IMG/VR virus record: IMGVR_UViG_3300003877_000001
Coordinates: 62,001-126,000 of that record
DNA: 64,000 bases
From: a virus
Strand: one strand, 5' to 3'
The first letter of the stretch is position 1, and each line of letters starts with the position of its first letter. Position numbers and translations under genes: made by a program. This document shows, one piece after another, positions 29,856 to 39,925 of the stretch. The notes below the pieces were generated by a model. The model made no database searches. It had not been told where the DNA came from and saw nothing but the letters and a program-made list of their open reading frames with translations.

Positions 29856-29865
29856 TTATAAATAC
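29856..29865 (-). promoter_or_regulatory. late-type promoter box for the portal gene
   Basis: GTATTTATAA on the minus strand, 22 nt upstream of the ATG. Confidence 0.6.
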
Positions 29866-29909
29866 TAATTTTTCATGAAAAATCTCAATTATAAATACAT
29901 TTATAATTC

Positions 29910-31976
29910 TTAATTTTTTAATCCATCAAATAACCAAGAATTTGCACCATTTGGGTTTGTTCTAGTAACCCTATAATCGGGTGTTCTAGTAAGAACATTA
30001 TGTTTATCTTTTTCTTTTTTTACATCTTCAACTATAACATCACTACCTAAAACTATTATTGCATCAAGCATTTTTTTTATTCTTTCTTTGCTTTCTACCA
30101 TTTTAAATAGTTCATGGAACAAAGAATATAATGCCATAGCAGTTCCCATAATAGAATCATCGTGAAACGATCTTTTATGGTCAGCAACTCGATTACCTGC
30201 AACAGTCACGAAAGTCTTTAATTCATCAAGTAAACGTACTGAGCGTATAGTTACATCACCCATGTTGATACTTCTTTGTAGTTCAATTAAAACTGAACCT
30301 CTATTACTCCCAATAAAGAAACCCGGAATTAAATCTATTTTACTTATTTTACCATCGGGCATTGTTTTTTGAGATACTTTAATATATCCATTTAATCTAT
30401 CTCTAGTTGGTTTATGAGTTATTTCACCATAATGGATATGTTCATAACCTAATTCGAATAATTTTTCTAATGTTTGTGCACCATAACCACCAGTAACATC
30501 AACAATAGTATATGCATTATTATATCTAACACCATACTCATATCCAATTTCACCTAATACACTAGGAAGGACTTTATTATAATATTCTGCAACTTGAACT
30601 GCTTTATGTCTTCTAACTTTCTTTTCTTTAGTTTTACCATTTTTGGTAAGTTTTTTAATTTCAATAGTTTCTTCTATTCTAAATATATTAACTGTTGAAT
30701 AATCTAAACCATGACCAGAAGAAACATCAATAGATTGAATGTATGTCTCATCTGGTTCAGGGTCTTCCCAAATATACATTTCATTATCTAAATATTCTTG
30801 ACGAAGAGGTGTTTGAATTTGATTATCTTCAATATATTTAATATATTCTTCAGCAATAAAGTTGTCACCAGAACCTAAGAATGAACAAAGTAACTCTTGT
30901 GCAAGTTTCTTATTATCACCATTATATTCCATAATTTGATCATCCATCCATGAAGAAACTGCTAACCAACCATCATTATGCATTTGAATTCTTTTTTCTT
31001 TAGACCAACCTTCGTCTTCTAATACAATTTCATCTTGATGTCCTCTATTTTTAACCCATTTTAAATCAAGTTCACGTGTTTCTTCATGAACAATATATCT
31101 TGGATCATTAAACCACCAAAGTTCAACAGCATTAAATTTACTTTTACCCTTTCTAGCAGCATCAAATGTTTTATAAAAAATTGGGTCAAGACCATTAGGT
31201 GTTGATACAAAAATTGCTCTACCACCAGTATTCATTACAGCAGGTCTAGTTGCAGTCCAGAACTTCTCACTATTATCTGCCCAAGCAGTTTCATCCCAAA
31301 AAAGTAATGTTGGAGTATAACCTCGAAGACCTGAAGTTGCAAATGCTTTTATTTGAGAACCATTAGAATAAATCTTATGTTTTTCATTATCTTTTTCAGT
31401 TGGTTGAGGGACTAACCAATCAGGACATGCTTCAAGAAAATCAACAACATCCTTCATCATCTCATTCATTGCAGTTTCTTGCTTATCGGCAACTATTGCA
31501 ACGTTTCTTGCAATAGTAGTAAATGCCATATACCAAGCAATATATGCGGATGTTGATGTTGAAATACCTGCCTGACGATATTTATTTGCAATATTTAACC
31601 TATTTTTTTGATAATCATGAATAAGGTCTTTTTGGAAATCAAACAATTTAAATGGTACAATACTACCATCTTCACCTTGTGTTTTATCAGTCTGATCAAA
31701 AATTGTAAAATATGTTTCAATAAAATAAATAGCATTAACAGCACATTTAGCAATTTCAATTTCTCTTTCAACTAAATCCAGTTGACTAGCTAGTTTAGGA
31801 GTTCCATCAGCAGTAACAATAACAGCTTCAAGATTTCCAGTATCTTCTCTTAATTTTTTAGCTAAAATTCTTGCTTTCTTTTTCTTCTCTTCCAACTCAA
31901 TATTCATTGGAATAACCGAAACATGCTCTACACCACTATCTTTTACTGATTCAATTTTTTTGATTTTTTTAACCAT
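29910..31976 (-). CDS. 17: terminase large subunit gp17 homologue
   Basis: 688 aa DNA-packaging ATPase/nuclease. ATPase part: NKYRQAGISTSTSAYIAWY (Walker A-type), TLLFWDETAWAD (Walker B with catalytic Glu), AIFVSTPNG (coupling motif). RNase H-like nuclease part: SIDVSSGHGLDYSTVNIF, TIVDVTGGYGAQ and HDDSIMGTAMA supply the acidic metal ligands. Length is close to T4 gp17 (610 aa). Confidence 0.93.
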   Translation of the reverse strand: MVKKIKKIESVKDSGVEHVSVIPMNIELEEKKKKARILAKKLREDTGNLEAVIVTADGTPKLASQLDLVEREIEIAKCAVNAIYFIETYFTIFDQTDKTQGEDGSIVPFKLFDFQKDLIHDYQKNRLNIANKYRQAGISTSTSAYIAWYMAFTTIARNVAIVADKQETAMNEMMKDVVDFLEACPDWLVPQPTEKDNEKHKIYSNGSQIKAFATSGLRGYTPTLLFWDETAWADNSEKFWTATRPAVMNTGGRAIFVSTPNGLDPIFYKTFDAARKGKSKFNAVELWWFNDPRYIVHEETRELDLKWVKNRGHQDEIVLEDEGWSKEKRIQMHNDGWLAVSSWMDDQIMEYNGDNKKLAQELLCSFLGSGDNFIAEEYIKYIEDNQIQTPLRQEYLDNEMYIWEDPEPDETYIQSIDVSSGHGLDYSTVNIFRIEETIEIKKLTKNGKTKEKKVRRHKAVQVAEYYNKVLPSVLGEIGYEYGVRYNNAYTIVDVTGGYGAQTLEKLFELGYEHIHYGEITHKPTRDRLNGYIKVSQKTMPDGKISKIDLIPGFFIGSNRGSVLIELQRSINMGDVTIRSVRLLDELKTFVTVAGNRVADHKRSFHDDSIMGTAMALYSLFHELFKMVESKERIKKMLDAIIVLGSDVIVEDVKKEKDKHNVLTRTPDYRVTRTNPNGANSWLFDGLKN

Positions 31977-31992
31977 TTATAAATTTATATGT

Positions 31993-32002
31993 TTATAAAT
32001 AC
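31993..32002 (-). promoter_or_regulatory. late-type promoter box for the terminase gene
   Basis: GTATTTATAA on the minus strand, 16 nt upstream of the start codon. Confidence 0.6.
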
Positions 32003-32027
32003 TTAATTTGTGAGTTTTAGGTGTATT

Positions 32028-32525
32028 CTATTTTGTGAGTGCACTTGTGTTAATAAATTTTTCTCCTTTTAAGATAATATTTCTTTCATATAATTTATTT
32101 TCAACATCTTTTAATGTATTTCCATAATGAAAAACTAATAAAGGTAAATCATCATTATTTTCAAACATTTCATCATAATCTTTAAATTCACTTTCATATT
32201 CGGGAGAATCAATATCTTCATCTTCATATGCTAAAGCATGTATCAAATGATAACCATGAATATAGGGTCTATCAACAGCATCATGTAGACAAAACAACGT
32301 AAAATCACTTGTAGTTAATGAAAATACTTTAGAAATATATTCAGAGTCTGGGACACTATATTCTTTATGTTCTATCGCTGGTGATCTATCCCAATTCCAC
32401 ATTTCCCATATATCAGCATTAATACTATCAGGATTATCTGAAAAAATAAACTCATAGACACCCTCATTTTTGGAATTCTTACCAACTTTGAGAATATATA
32501 TGAGTTTTAGTTTATCTGTACTCAT
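32028..32525 (-). CDS. conserved hypothetical protein
   Basis: 165 aa, acidic. Blocks such as IWEMWNWDRSPAIEHKEY and FCLHDAVDRPYIHGYHLIH are distinctive and likely conserved among T4-like phages. Function unknown. It lies between terminase and the 998-aa acidic protein. Confidence 0.55.
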   Translation of the reverse strand: MSTDKLKLIYILKVGKNSKNEGVYEFIFSDNPDSINADIWEMWNWDRSPAIEHKEYSVPDSEYISKVFSLTTSDFTLFCLHDAVDRPYIHGYHLIHALAYEDEDIDSPEYESEFKDYDEMFENNDDLPLLVFHYGNTLKDVENKLYERNIILKGEKFINTSALTK

Positions 32526-32535
32526 ATTAATTTAT

Positions 32536-35532
32536 TTATACACATTTTTTAACACTTTCACCAAGCATCTTCCATTGTTGTTCAATAAGTTTATCTAATT
32601 TTTTTAAATTATCTGATTTCTTACTTTCATTGATATTCATTTTCTTCTTACCTGCAAGTTCTTCTAATTTTTCTTTAACATATTTTCTAACCTTATTTTC
32701 ACCTTCGGTAACTTCAAGTTTAACAGTTCCAGCATTAACATCAACTTCAACAGATTTTGTTTTAGGAGCAAGTCCATTATCTGGTCTTGGCATTCCAGCA
32801 CCCATAACTTCAGTATCTGTTGCAAATCCCATTGCAGGTGCAACATCTACTGGTTCATCGGCAGGTTCACCTATTGAAACCGCACCAGCTTTTTCACCAC
32901 CATCTATTTCTGCATGTTCAATACCATCAACATCTTCAATTTCATCTGCAATTCCTTCTTCTTCCATTTCAATTGCAGGTAATGTTGGTTCTGTCATACC
33001 AAAACTCATTCCTTCACCTTCCATAAATGGTTTTACTTTATTAGCAAATTCACCATGACCGTATTCAATAAGTTCAGTTGCAACATTATCGTTCATATAT
33101 TTACCAATTTCTTGGTAATCAGATTCTCCTAAACCTTCACCATTTTCAGTAGCATAACCACTCATAATGCTTCCCATTTCAGAATCTGAACATTCTTCAA
33201 GATTATCTTTAGAATATCCTCTTGATTCCATATATGTTTCAAAAGTACTTCCAGCACCTTCACCATCAGGAATAGCATCATCTAATTTAGGTTCACCATT
33301 AATTTCAATAGGTGCATCTTCTTCCATTTGTGGTTCTTCAGCAGTATCCATAGCTGGTTCACCACTCATTTCTGGTGCAACTTCTTCTTCACCACTCATT
33401 TCTGGTGCAACTTCTTCTTCACCACCCATTTCTGGTGCAACATTCCCATCAGTATGACCACCCATTTGATCTGGATTTTTTATGTCTTTAGCCACTTCTT
33501 CTCTAGCATCTAAATCAATTTCAGGTAACTTATCTTTAAACGATGTGACTACTGATTTCAAGAAACCTTCAGCAGTTTCTGGTTCTAAATTAGTTGTTCT
33601 AATTTTTTCAGTAACCTTACCTACTAATTTTTCAATTTCTTGAACTGCAAGGTTTTCTGCATTTCCTTCTTCACTTTCTTCATCAGGTATTTCATCACCC
33701 ATTTCACCACCTAATTCAGCACCCATTTCAGTATCAACAGGTTCTTCACTAGTACTCATTTCTGGTGCAGTTTCTTCTGCATCGGTAGCAATATCTAAAT
33801 CATCAAGAGCACTTGCAGCAGCATCAATTTCTTCACCAGCTTCTTCTGCTTCAGCAATTGCATTATCATTCATATGAAGTGATGTTCCTTGTACTAGTTT
33901 TCCAACATTATAATCAATATCACCACCCTTATCTTGATTAGCAATAGAATCTGCAGGTTTAATATGTGAATCTTTAGTAATTAATGATTCTCCTTCTGAC
34001 ATGTCTGCTTTAGCAGCAGCTTGTGCATCACCAGCAGCAGCTTCTATATTAGCTAATTCAGCAGCATCTGCATCATCATCATCATCAATACCTTCTGCAA
34101 TTGCATCAGGTAAATTTGTTGTTGTTTTATTTGCTAATGTTTCTTTTGGATTCATATCTGAATCTGCAACAATCTCTGATTTACTTGTTTTTTTTGGTAA
34201 ATTAGTTTTTGTCATATCAGCAAGAGCATCGGCAGCTTTAATTTCAGAATCTTTAACAATTAAAGATTCACCTTCTCCAATTACTTTTTCCTTAGCAGTA
34301 TCTTTCAATGGTTCACCCTTTTCTTCTTTTTGACCTTTTTCAGGTTGATTATAATTATTATAATCAGCATCAGGGTTTTCATGTTTTGTTTCATCATCAA
34401 CTCTATCAACATCCTTTTCATCTGAATCAGCAGCTACAATATCACCACTAGTATTAAGTTTAGCTTTATCATCAAAAGGTTCACTATCTTTATGTTCATG
34501 ACCTTCAGTTACAATATCACCTTTTCCATCACCAACATTTTCTTTATCATCAAATGGATCACTTTCAGGTTGTTCTTCTACATTATTTTGAATTGCTGAA
34601 CTTGTACTTCTACTACCTGTTGCTTTATCAGCTTCTGCTTTTGCGTTAGTATCGTTGATAGGTGCTTGTGAGGGTTCATGTTTTTGATTTACTTTATCAG
34701 CAACATTATCAGCATCATTAATTTCAGAATCATCAGTCACTAAAGGACTAGCTTCTTCTTTTAATACTTTATCAGCTTGATTAACAGCTATTGAATCACC
34801 AGCAGCAGGTTTCTTATTGGCATCTTTTTTACTTGTACCTGTTGCTTTTTCAGCTTTAGCTTTAGCATTTTTATCATTGATAGGTGCTTGAGGTGCTTCT
34901 TTACCTTTTTTATCAGACATGATATCACCATCTTTAATTTCAGAATCAGCAGTAACCACTGCTTCTTCACTTACAATACCCAATGCATTCTTAACTGCTA
35001 AATCAGCAGCTTCTGGCATTAAACCTTTTGTTTTACTATTTTCTGTTTGATTTTCTGGAAGAGTAGCTTTAAATTTTTTTTCTCTACTCTGAACTATGTT
35101 TTTTTTTCCTTCTGATATGGTTCTCTTTACTAAAGTAGAAAAATTTTCTTCAGTATCTAATGAAGGTGTTTTGGATTCTTTAGTTTCGTTTACAAAATAA
35201 ACACCACCTTGATCCCATGCTTCATTAATACCATTAAGATAGAAATTTCTTTGTTTTTCTGCTTCAGCAATACTTCCGTATTGATATTTACCTTTGTTTT
35301 CTACCCCATCAATATATGTAAAATCTGTTACTTTTACGTCACCTTCTTTTACTAATGCTTTCTTTATGAAATAATTATGATTTTCTTTTACAATACCATA
35401 AGCAGTCCCATTGTCTGCTCTTTCAAATCCAATAAGAGTTTTGGTATTAGTTTCATTCTTTGACTCGGCTATTGGTGTAATACCAGATAATGTTTTAAGT
35501 CTTTTATAAAATTGTTCGTTGTTAGATGCCAT
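32536..35532 (-). CDS. very acidic repeat-rich protein, probably in the virion
   Basis: 998 aa. The N-terminal ~120 residues look folded (TLIGFERADNGTAYGIVKEN, YQYGSIAEAEKQRNFYLNGI). Most of the rest is Asp/Glu/Ala-rich and repetitive: (A)PINDxNAKAxAxKATG units, ESLIxKDSxIKxADxxA units and APEMSGEEEV decapeptides. The C-terminus is basic and helical. It sits in the head operon and carries many LxE-type sites such as MNINE|SK, so a core or internal head protein cleaved by gp21 is plausible. No clear T4 counterpart. Confidence 0.6.
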   Translation of the reverse strand: MASNNEQFYKRLKTLSGITPIAESKNETNTKTLIGFERADNGTAYGIVKENHNYFIKKALVKEGDVKVTDFTYIDGVENKGKYQYGSIAEAEKQRNFYLNGINEAWDQGGVYFVNETKESKTPSLDTEENFSTLVKRTISEGKKNIVQSREKKFKATLPENQTENSKTKGLMPEAADLAVKNALGIVSEEAVVTADSEIKDGDIMSDKKGKEAPQAPINDKNAKAKAEKATGTSKKDANKKPAAGDSIAVNQADKVLKEEASPLVTDDSEINDADNVADKVNQKHEPSQAPINDTNAKAEADKATGSRSTSSAIQNNVEEQPESDPFDDKENVGDGKGDIVTEGHEHKDSEPFDDKAKLNTSGDIVAADSDEKDVDRVDDETKHENPDADYNNYNQPEKGQKEEKGEPLKDTAKEKVIGEGESLIVKDSEIKAADALADMTKTNLPKKTSKSEIVADSDMNPKETLANKTTTNLPDAIAEGIDDDDDADAAELANIEAAAGDAQAAAKADMSEGESLITKDSHIKPADSIANQDKGGDIDYNVGKLVQGTSLHMNDNAIAEAEEAGEEIDAAASALDDLDIATDAEETAPEMSTSEEPVDTEMGAELGGEMGDEIPDEESEEGNAENLAVQEIEKLVGKVTEKIRTTNLEPETAEGFLKSVVTSFKDKLPEIDLDAREEVAKDIKNPDQMGGHTDGNVAPEMGGEEEVAPEMSGEEEVAPEMSGEPAMDTAEEPQMEEDAPIEINGEPKLDDAIPDGEGAGSTFETYMESRGYSKDNLEECSDSEMGSIMSGYATENGEGLGESDYQEIGKYMNDNVATELIEYGHGEFANKVKPFMEGEGMSFGMTEPTLPAIEMEEEGIADEIEDVDGIEHAEIDGGEKAGAVSIGEPADEPVDVAPAMGFATDTEVMGAGMPRPDNGLAPKTKSVEVDVNAGTVKLEVTEGENKVRKYVKEKLEELAGKKKMNINESKKSDNLKKLDKLIEQQWKMLGESVKKCV
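33361..33441. repeat. 30-bp tandem repeat inside the acidic protein gene
   Basis: About 2.7 copies of a 30-bp unit beginning ACCACTCATTTCTGGTGCAA, encoding APEMSGEEEV on the minus strand. Confidence 0.8.
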
Positions 35533-35584
35533 ATCTATATTTTTTTACTATTAATTATTAATGTTAATTTATCGTTACATTTTT

Positions 35585-35594
35585 TTATAAATAC
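35585..35594 (-). promoter_or_regulatory. late-type promoter box
   Basis: GTATTTATAA on the minus strand, 52 nt upstream of the 998-aa gene. Confidence 0.5.
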
Positions 35595-35620
35595 TATTTT
35601 TAAAGGAAAAAAACATTTTA

Positions 35621-35875
35621 TTATAATTTTATGTTTTTTAATTGTGATTCTGTTACTTTTCCTGAATTTATTAGTTGATCTTTAATGTAATTATTTATTA
35701 ATCCCTTTTTATTATAAATTTTTAATATATCACTTACAGCTTCATTTATAATAATACTTTCATTTAAATTTTTATTCACTTTATCAATTTTAGCAATAAT
35801 TTTACTTACTATTTTCTTATCTTGTTTTCTTTGGATAAGTTCATTAATTTGACTTTCTTTAATAATATATTTCAT
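35621..35875 (-). CDS. small hypothetical protein
   Basis: 84 aa, basic and helical (KYIIKESQINELIQRKQDKK). It follows the nucleotidyltransferase-like gene by 11 nt. No family recognised. Confidence 0.5.
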   Translation of the reverse strand: MKYIIKESQINELIQRKQDKKIVSKIIAKIDKVNKNLNESIIINEAVSDILKIYNKKGLINNYIKDQLINSGKVTESQLKNIKL

Positions 35876-35886
35876 ATACTTTATTT

Positions 35887-36831
35887 TTAATTAAAAAAAT
35901 CACCCTCTAAAGTTAATTCTTTTGTTAAATAATCTTTCTTAATATCTACAAGGTCTTTTAAATAACCATTGTTTCTTAATACTTTAAATACTATATTTTC
36001 AGTTGAAAATTCACCCTCTTTAGATAAACCATCCTCTCTCATTAGTTTAATTTTTTCCATAAGACTATCAACTTTACCAACAACATCAACATTATTATGT
36101 GTTTCTTTAAGATCATCAATAGCATTCATAATATGTGCAGCTTTTAATTGCACATTTACAGTATCAATTGCAATCATTTTTTTTATTGGTTTAGTTAACC
36201 ATTCATTATTCATTAATGAATATACACCTGTTGATGTATGTGGTTCAGAAATATCTTGTATATAAAGTTCAACATCATGACCTTTTATTTTAGCTGGATA
36301 TGTTTCATTCCATAGATTTTTTTTATTTCTAAAATACTCACCAACAAATTCTTTATCTTCAGAAATTTGATCAAAATTCATTAATATGTGAACATCAATA
36401 TCGGAATTTTTACCATAATTATAATTTGCCATACTACCAGTAACAGTAATATCTTTAAATTTTTGATTATCAATTTTTGAATATTTAATAAATTCTAATG
36501 CATTTTTTAATAGAACTTTTCTAACTTCATCATCCATACTATCATCACACCAAATTTTAGGTGATAGTTCATCTTTTAAATGTAAATCTTTGACATCAAC
36601 AGAATCTGGTTCAATAATTTCATTTAATATATCTGTTACTGGATTTTTATCCCAATAAGGTGCTGACCAATATCTAGGATTTTTTTTGTCTTTTTTATTC
36701 TCATTACGAGATTTAAATGATTTATTTTTTTTCATAGACATTTGTGAATCTACTACATCTAATAATGCTGGTGGTAAATCCACCTCGTTAATTTGATTTG
36801 TTATTATATTTTTAGTAAAAACTTTCTTCAT
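35887..36831 (-). CDS. nucleotidyltransferase-fold protein
   Basis: 314 aa from the ATG at 36831, which lies 4 nt after a late-type box; the longer frame starting at 36873 would span the promoter. The GSMANYNYGKNSDIDVHILM motif (GSxAx...SDxD) and VELYIQD supply the three carboxylates of a DNA polymerase-β-type nucleotidyltransferase, as in antibiotic adenylyltransferases and MNT proteins. Its place among virion genes is unexpected; it could be packaged. Substrate unknown. Confidence 0.65.
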   Translation of the reverse strand: MKKVFTKNIITNQINEVDLPPALLDVVDSQMSMKKNKSFKSRNENKKDKKNPRYWSAPYWDKNPVTDILNEIIEPDSVDVKDLHLKDELSPKIWCDDSMDDEVRKVLLKNALEFIKYSKIDNQKFKDITVTGSMANYNYGKNSDIDVHILMNFDQISEDKEFVGEYFRNKKNLWNETYPAKIKGHDVELYIQDISEPHTSTGVYSLMNNEWLTKPIKKMIAIDTVNVQLKAAHIMNAIDDLKETHNNVDVVGKVDSLMEKIKLMREDGLSKEGEFSTENIVFKVLRNNGYLKDLVDIKKDYLTKELTLEGDFFN

Positions 36832-36835
36832 ATTA

Positions 36836-36845
36836 TTATAAATAC
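36836..36845 (-). promoter_or_regulatory. late-type promoter box
   Basis: GTATTTATAA on the minus strand, directly upstream of the nucleotidyltransferase-like gene. Confidence 0.5.
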
Positions 36846-36923
36846 TAATATATTGAATCTTTATATGATTCAAATTTGTTTAATAGGAAAATAATATATA
36901 TATATTGATAATTTTTCCATAAA

Positions 36924-36979
36924 ATTTTGTTTTCTATAAATACTTGTTTATATTAAGAAGTATTTATAGAAAACAAAAT
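36924..36979. promoter_or_regulatory. palindromic bidirectional late promoter
   Basis: A perfect 22-bp inverted repeat (arms 36924-36945 and 36958-36979, 12-nt spacer) carries AGTATTTATAGAAAAC in each direction. It can drive the leftward nucleotidyltransferase operon and the rightward tail gene. Confidence 0.65.
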
Positions 36980-36985
36980 ACCAAA

Positions 36986-39076
36986 ATGAATCTAGAATGT
37001 TATAATAATATAATTAGCGATAGACTCGCAATACACATAGATGTTAGTGATATAAATTCATGGAATTTAAACACAGCATATACATCTATTAGTTTAAATA
37101 CATGGTCTGGTGCTGTATCAGATAATATATATTTATATGATTTTGGATTAATGGGTTACGATAATGGAAGAGTTAATGATATGAAAGCCGATCTAACATT
37201 AATACCTGACGATGTGAAATTAAATTTATATAGAGTAGGGTATAATAATGCTACTGGTGGTACTTTCTATGACCTCTATTCAATGAGTGGTGTAACAACA
37301 GGTACAACAGTAGGAAACTACTTTGAATTGAATGGTGGTTATTTAAACGGATTTTTTAAATTACAAGATGAAAATTATGAAATACTTCCACCTAGATATG
37401 GTGAAGGTATTACAATTGAAAATATTATAAGAATTGATGTAAATTCTTCAGGTATCTTTTATTTAATGGGTGCAAGAGCAGAAGATAAATATAATTCATT
37501 CTTTTCTGGTGAAACAAAATTAATTACCGAAACAACCGTAGAAAAGGTAAAAACAGGTATTGTTGGAAAATATAATCAAATTTTAAATTCTACAACAGGA
37601 TTTAGTGGTGTAACCACAAGTAAAATACATTATCTAAATGCATTTTTAGAGGAAGAAGTTAGAAAAGAAGCATTCGCTGACTTTCAAGATGCATTTGAAA
37701 CTAAAGAAATAGAACAACCTAAAGATGCAACATTTGAAAATATAATTGCATTTGAAATAACAACAGATAAAAGACTTCGAATAAAAAGAATTAATGATGA
37801 AGGTGTTTTAGTAATAAAAACATCACCACAAATAATTCCAACAACTGGTTGGACAATTATAACACATGTATTTACACCAGATGATATAATTCTTGATCCT
37901 GAAGAATTAAAATGTGCAGAAAGAAGATTAGGAACATTAAAATTTTATGTTAATGGTAGATTATTCTGGACACTAAACGATTATTCTGAATATTATTTTG
38001 TAGATATTAAAAATCATGGTGAAAAAGTTATCGGTCTTCCATATAATATAAGTTGGGGTGGTGGTTCTTTTGGATTAAAACATTCATGGCATTATGATTT
38101 AGAAACATATGAATTATATACAGGGCAAACACGACAATATATTGATAACTATTTTATTGTAACAGATAATCCATTAGTTGATGATACATGTAATATAATA
38201 CCACCAATAACAACAGGAGCAACAGGTAATTCTCTTATCCTATTAGAAAATAATAATACTTTCATGATTGAAGATGATTGTGATCCAACAACTGGTACTA
38301 CAATTACAGTAATGGAAACAGCATATAGCGGTGCAACTGGAAATACTTTAAATGAATATTTTATTGAATTTTCAGAACCAATAGAATTAATAAGTAATAG
38401 GGATTACGATTTTAGTGTTGATATATATAATAATGGAATATTTCAATCAAATTTTGATAATGAAACTGTTGTAAGTTCGATTAGTTTGGTTGTGTATGGA
38501 ACTGAAGATGTATCAATTATTAGTGATGTAGTATATAAACAACCTATAACAGAAGAAGATTTGAATATTGATGCACCATTTCCTATTCATAAATCAGTAT
38601 TTGAATATGAAGATGAAGCAACAGGTTTATTAATTGACGGTACAACTGGTTATCCTATTATTAATAGTGCTAATCTAGCTATTCTTCAACAAGATTTGGA
38701 AAATTCAATTGTTACTGGTGAAGATGAATGGCATAGATTAAAAGCCAAGATAGAAACTAAAAAGAATACGAGTAATCAAATTTTTCGTGTTGGAATATTA
38801 ATTGAATCAACAGTACCAATCACTGAAGATGGTAAATTATATATCAATAATTTTAAATATATTGGTTCTGATATTCTAAATCAAGATTCAACAAAAGATA
38901 ATTTATTGGTTCAACAAAATTTTGATTCATCATATATTGGTGGTATTCAAAAATTAAGAATTTATGATATTGCATTTAATTCACAAGAAGTTTTACATAA
39001 TGCAAAATATGAATCAATTAATAATCCAGAATATGGACTCATCATTAGAGGTGGTGGTAGAATTATTTATAGTTGA
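36986..39076 (+). CDS. tail/adhesin-like structural protein
   Basis: 696 aa from the ATG at 36986, chosen because the late box lies 18 nt upstream and the longer frame would begin inside the promoter palindrome. β-strand-rich throughout. Residues about 250-350 (IIAFEITTDKRLRIKRIND, GWTIITHVFTP, LGTLKFYVNGRLFWTLND) look like a LamG/concanavalin-type jelly roll, and a similar strand pattern recurs near the C-terminus. Probably a tail-fibre or baseplate protein binding host surface sugars. Confidence 0.55.
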   Translation: MNLECYNNIISDRLAIHIDVSDINSWNLNTAYTSISLNTWSGAVSDNIYLYDFGLMGYDNGRVNDMKADLTLIPDDVKLNLYRVGYNNATGGTFYDLYSMSGVTTGTTVGNYFELNGGYLNGFFKLQDENYEILPPRYGEGITIENIIRIDVNSSGIFYLMGARAEDKYNSFFSGETKLITETTVEKVKTGIVGKYNQILNSTTGFSGVTTSKIHYLNAFLEEEVRKEAFADFQDAFETKEIEQPKDATFENIIAFEITTDKRLRIKRINDEGVLVIKTSPQIIPTTGWTIITHVFTPDDIILDPEELKCAERRLGTLKFYVNGRLFWTLNDYSEYYFVDIKNHGEKVIGLPYNISWGGGSFGLKHSWHYDLETYELYTGQTRQYIDNYFIVTDNPLVDDTCNIIPPITTGATGNSLILLENNNTFMIEDDCDPTTGTTITVMETAYSGATGNTLNEYFIEFSEPIELISNRDYDFSVDIYNNGIFQSNFDNETVVSSISLVVYGTEDVSIISDVVYKQPITEEDLNIDAPFPIHKSVFEYEDEATGLLIDGTTGYPIINSANLAILQQDLENSIVTGEDEWHRLKAKIETKKNTSNQIFRVGILIESTVPITEDGKLYINNFKYIGSDILNQDSTKDNLLVQQNFDSSYIGGIQKLRIYDIAFNSQEVLHNAKYESINNPEYGLIIRGGGRIIYS

Positions 39077-39108
39077 TTATATGAAAAATTTTAATTAATT
39101 TTACAATT

Positions 39109-39282
39109 ATGAAAAATAAAAAAATCGAAGAAAATCATCGTATTATATCTCCAAATTTATTATTAACAGATAATAAAAAAGATATTGAAATGCTTTTAAA
39201 TATAATAGCAAAAAAGTATAAAATTACAATTGATGATGCTGCTGTTGCATTATCTAAAACACTAGAAAATATATCACAATAA
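39109..39282 (+). CDS. small hypothetical protein
   Basis: 57 aa (NKKIEENHRIISPNLLL...). Helical C-terminus, no family recognised. One base separates it from the next gene. Confidence 0.5.
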   Translation: MKNKKIEENHRIISPNLLLTDNKKDIEMLLNIIAKKYKITIDDAAVALSKTLENISQ

Positions 39283-39283
39283 T

Positions 39284-39487
39284 ATGTCACAATTAAATGA
39301 AATTATTATGGGTTGGAAGAATTATATTTTTCTGAATGAAAAAGCAGAAAAATTAGCAACTAAACGTATGAAAATTTGTTTAGAATGTCCTAAATTAAAA
39401 GATAATAAAAGATGTGGTATGTGTGGTTGTTTTATGCCAGCTAAAGTTAGGTGTGAGAATGCAACTTGCCCTTTAAAAGAGTGGTGA
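39284..39487 (+). CDS. small zinc-ribbon protein
   Basis: 67 aa. CLECPKLKDNKRCGMCGCFM...CENATCPLKEW has two Cys clusters typical of a phage zinc-ribbon family found near tail genes. Role unknown. Confidence 0.6.
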   Translation: MSQLNEIIMGWKNYIFLNEKAEKLATKRMKICLECPKLKDNKRCGMCGCFMPAKVRCENATCPLKEW

Positions 39488-39925
39488 TTTGAACTTAATA
39501 CTAATAAGATAATTAACATCATCAAAATTTTGAATTTCTAATTTTGTTCCTTTCATAAAACTTACAACAGAAAATGGTTTCATATGTATAATCTCACCAT
39601 CAACAATAAAGTCGAAAGACCCATCAAGATTAATATAAAGAACATCATACTCTAATTCAAAACTTTTAACCTCAAAATCATTAGCAAAATACATAATAAC
39701 ATCCTCAATATTCTCTTTATTTAAAACATCAAAAACTCTTCTTTTAATACCGATTTTAGTACCATTATATACCTTAACAATATCTTCCCAATTTTCAAAA
39801 AATTGTAAAAAAATTCCAGAATCAAGATTTTGAATATCAGGTTTAATATGTGAACCAATATCATCTATTCTTAACTTAATTAGATTTTTCGCTTTTTTAA
39901 ATTCTTCTTTACAAACTGGGTTCAT
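39473..39925 (-). CDS. cupin-like hypothetical protein
   Basis: 150 aa. C-terminal half (LEYDVLYINLDGSFDFIVDG, HMKPFSVVSFMKGTKLEI) has a cupin-like strand pattern, as does the 19616-20053 protein. Overlaps the zinc-ribbon gene convergently by 15 nt. Function unknown. Confidence 0.5.
   Translation of the reverse strand: MNPVCKEEFKKAKNLIKLRIDDIGSHIKPDIQNLDSGIFLQFFENWEDIVKVYNGTKIGIKRRVFDVLNKENIEDVIMYFANDFEVKSFELEYDVLYINLDGSFDFIVDGEIIHMKPFSVVSFMKGTKLEIQNFDDVNYLISIKFKSPLF

Noticed and set aside
33361-33441. CRISPR-like repeat array
   Set aside because: The 30-bp units are tandem without spacers and encode an in-frame decapeptide.
32630-34333. Several plus-strand ORFs opposite the acidic protein gene
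   Set aside because: They are antisense shadows of a repetitive, low-complexity coding region.
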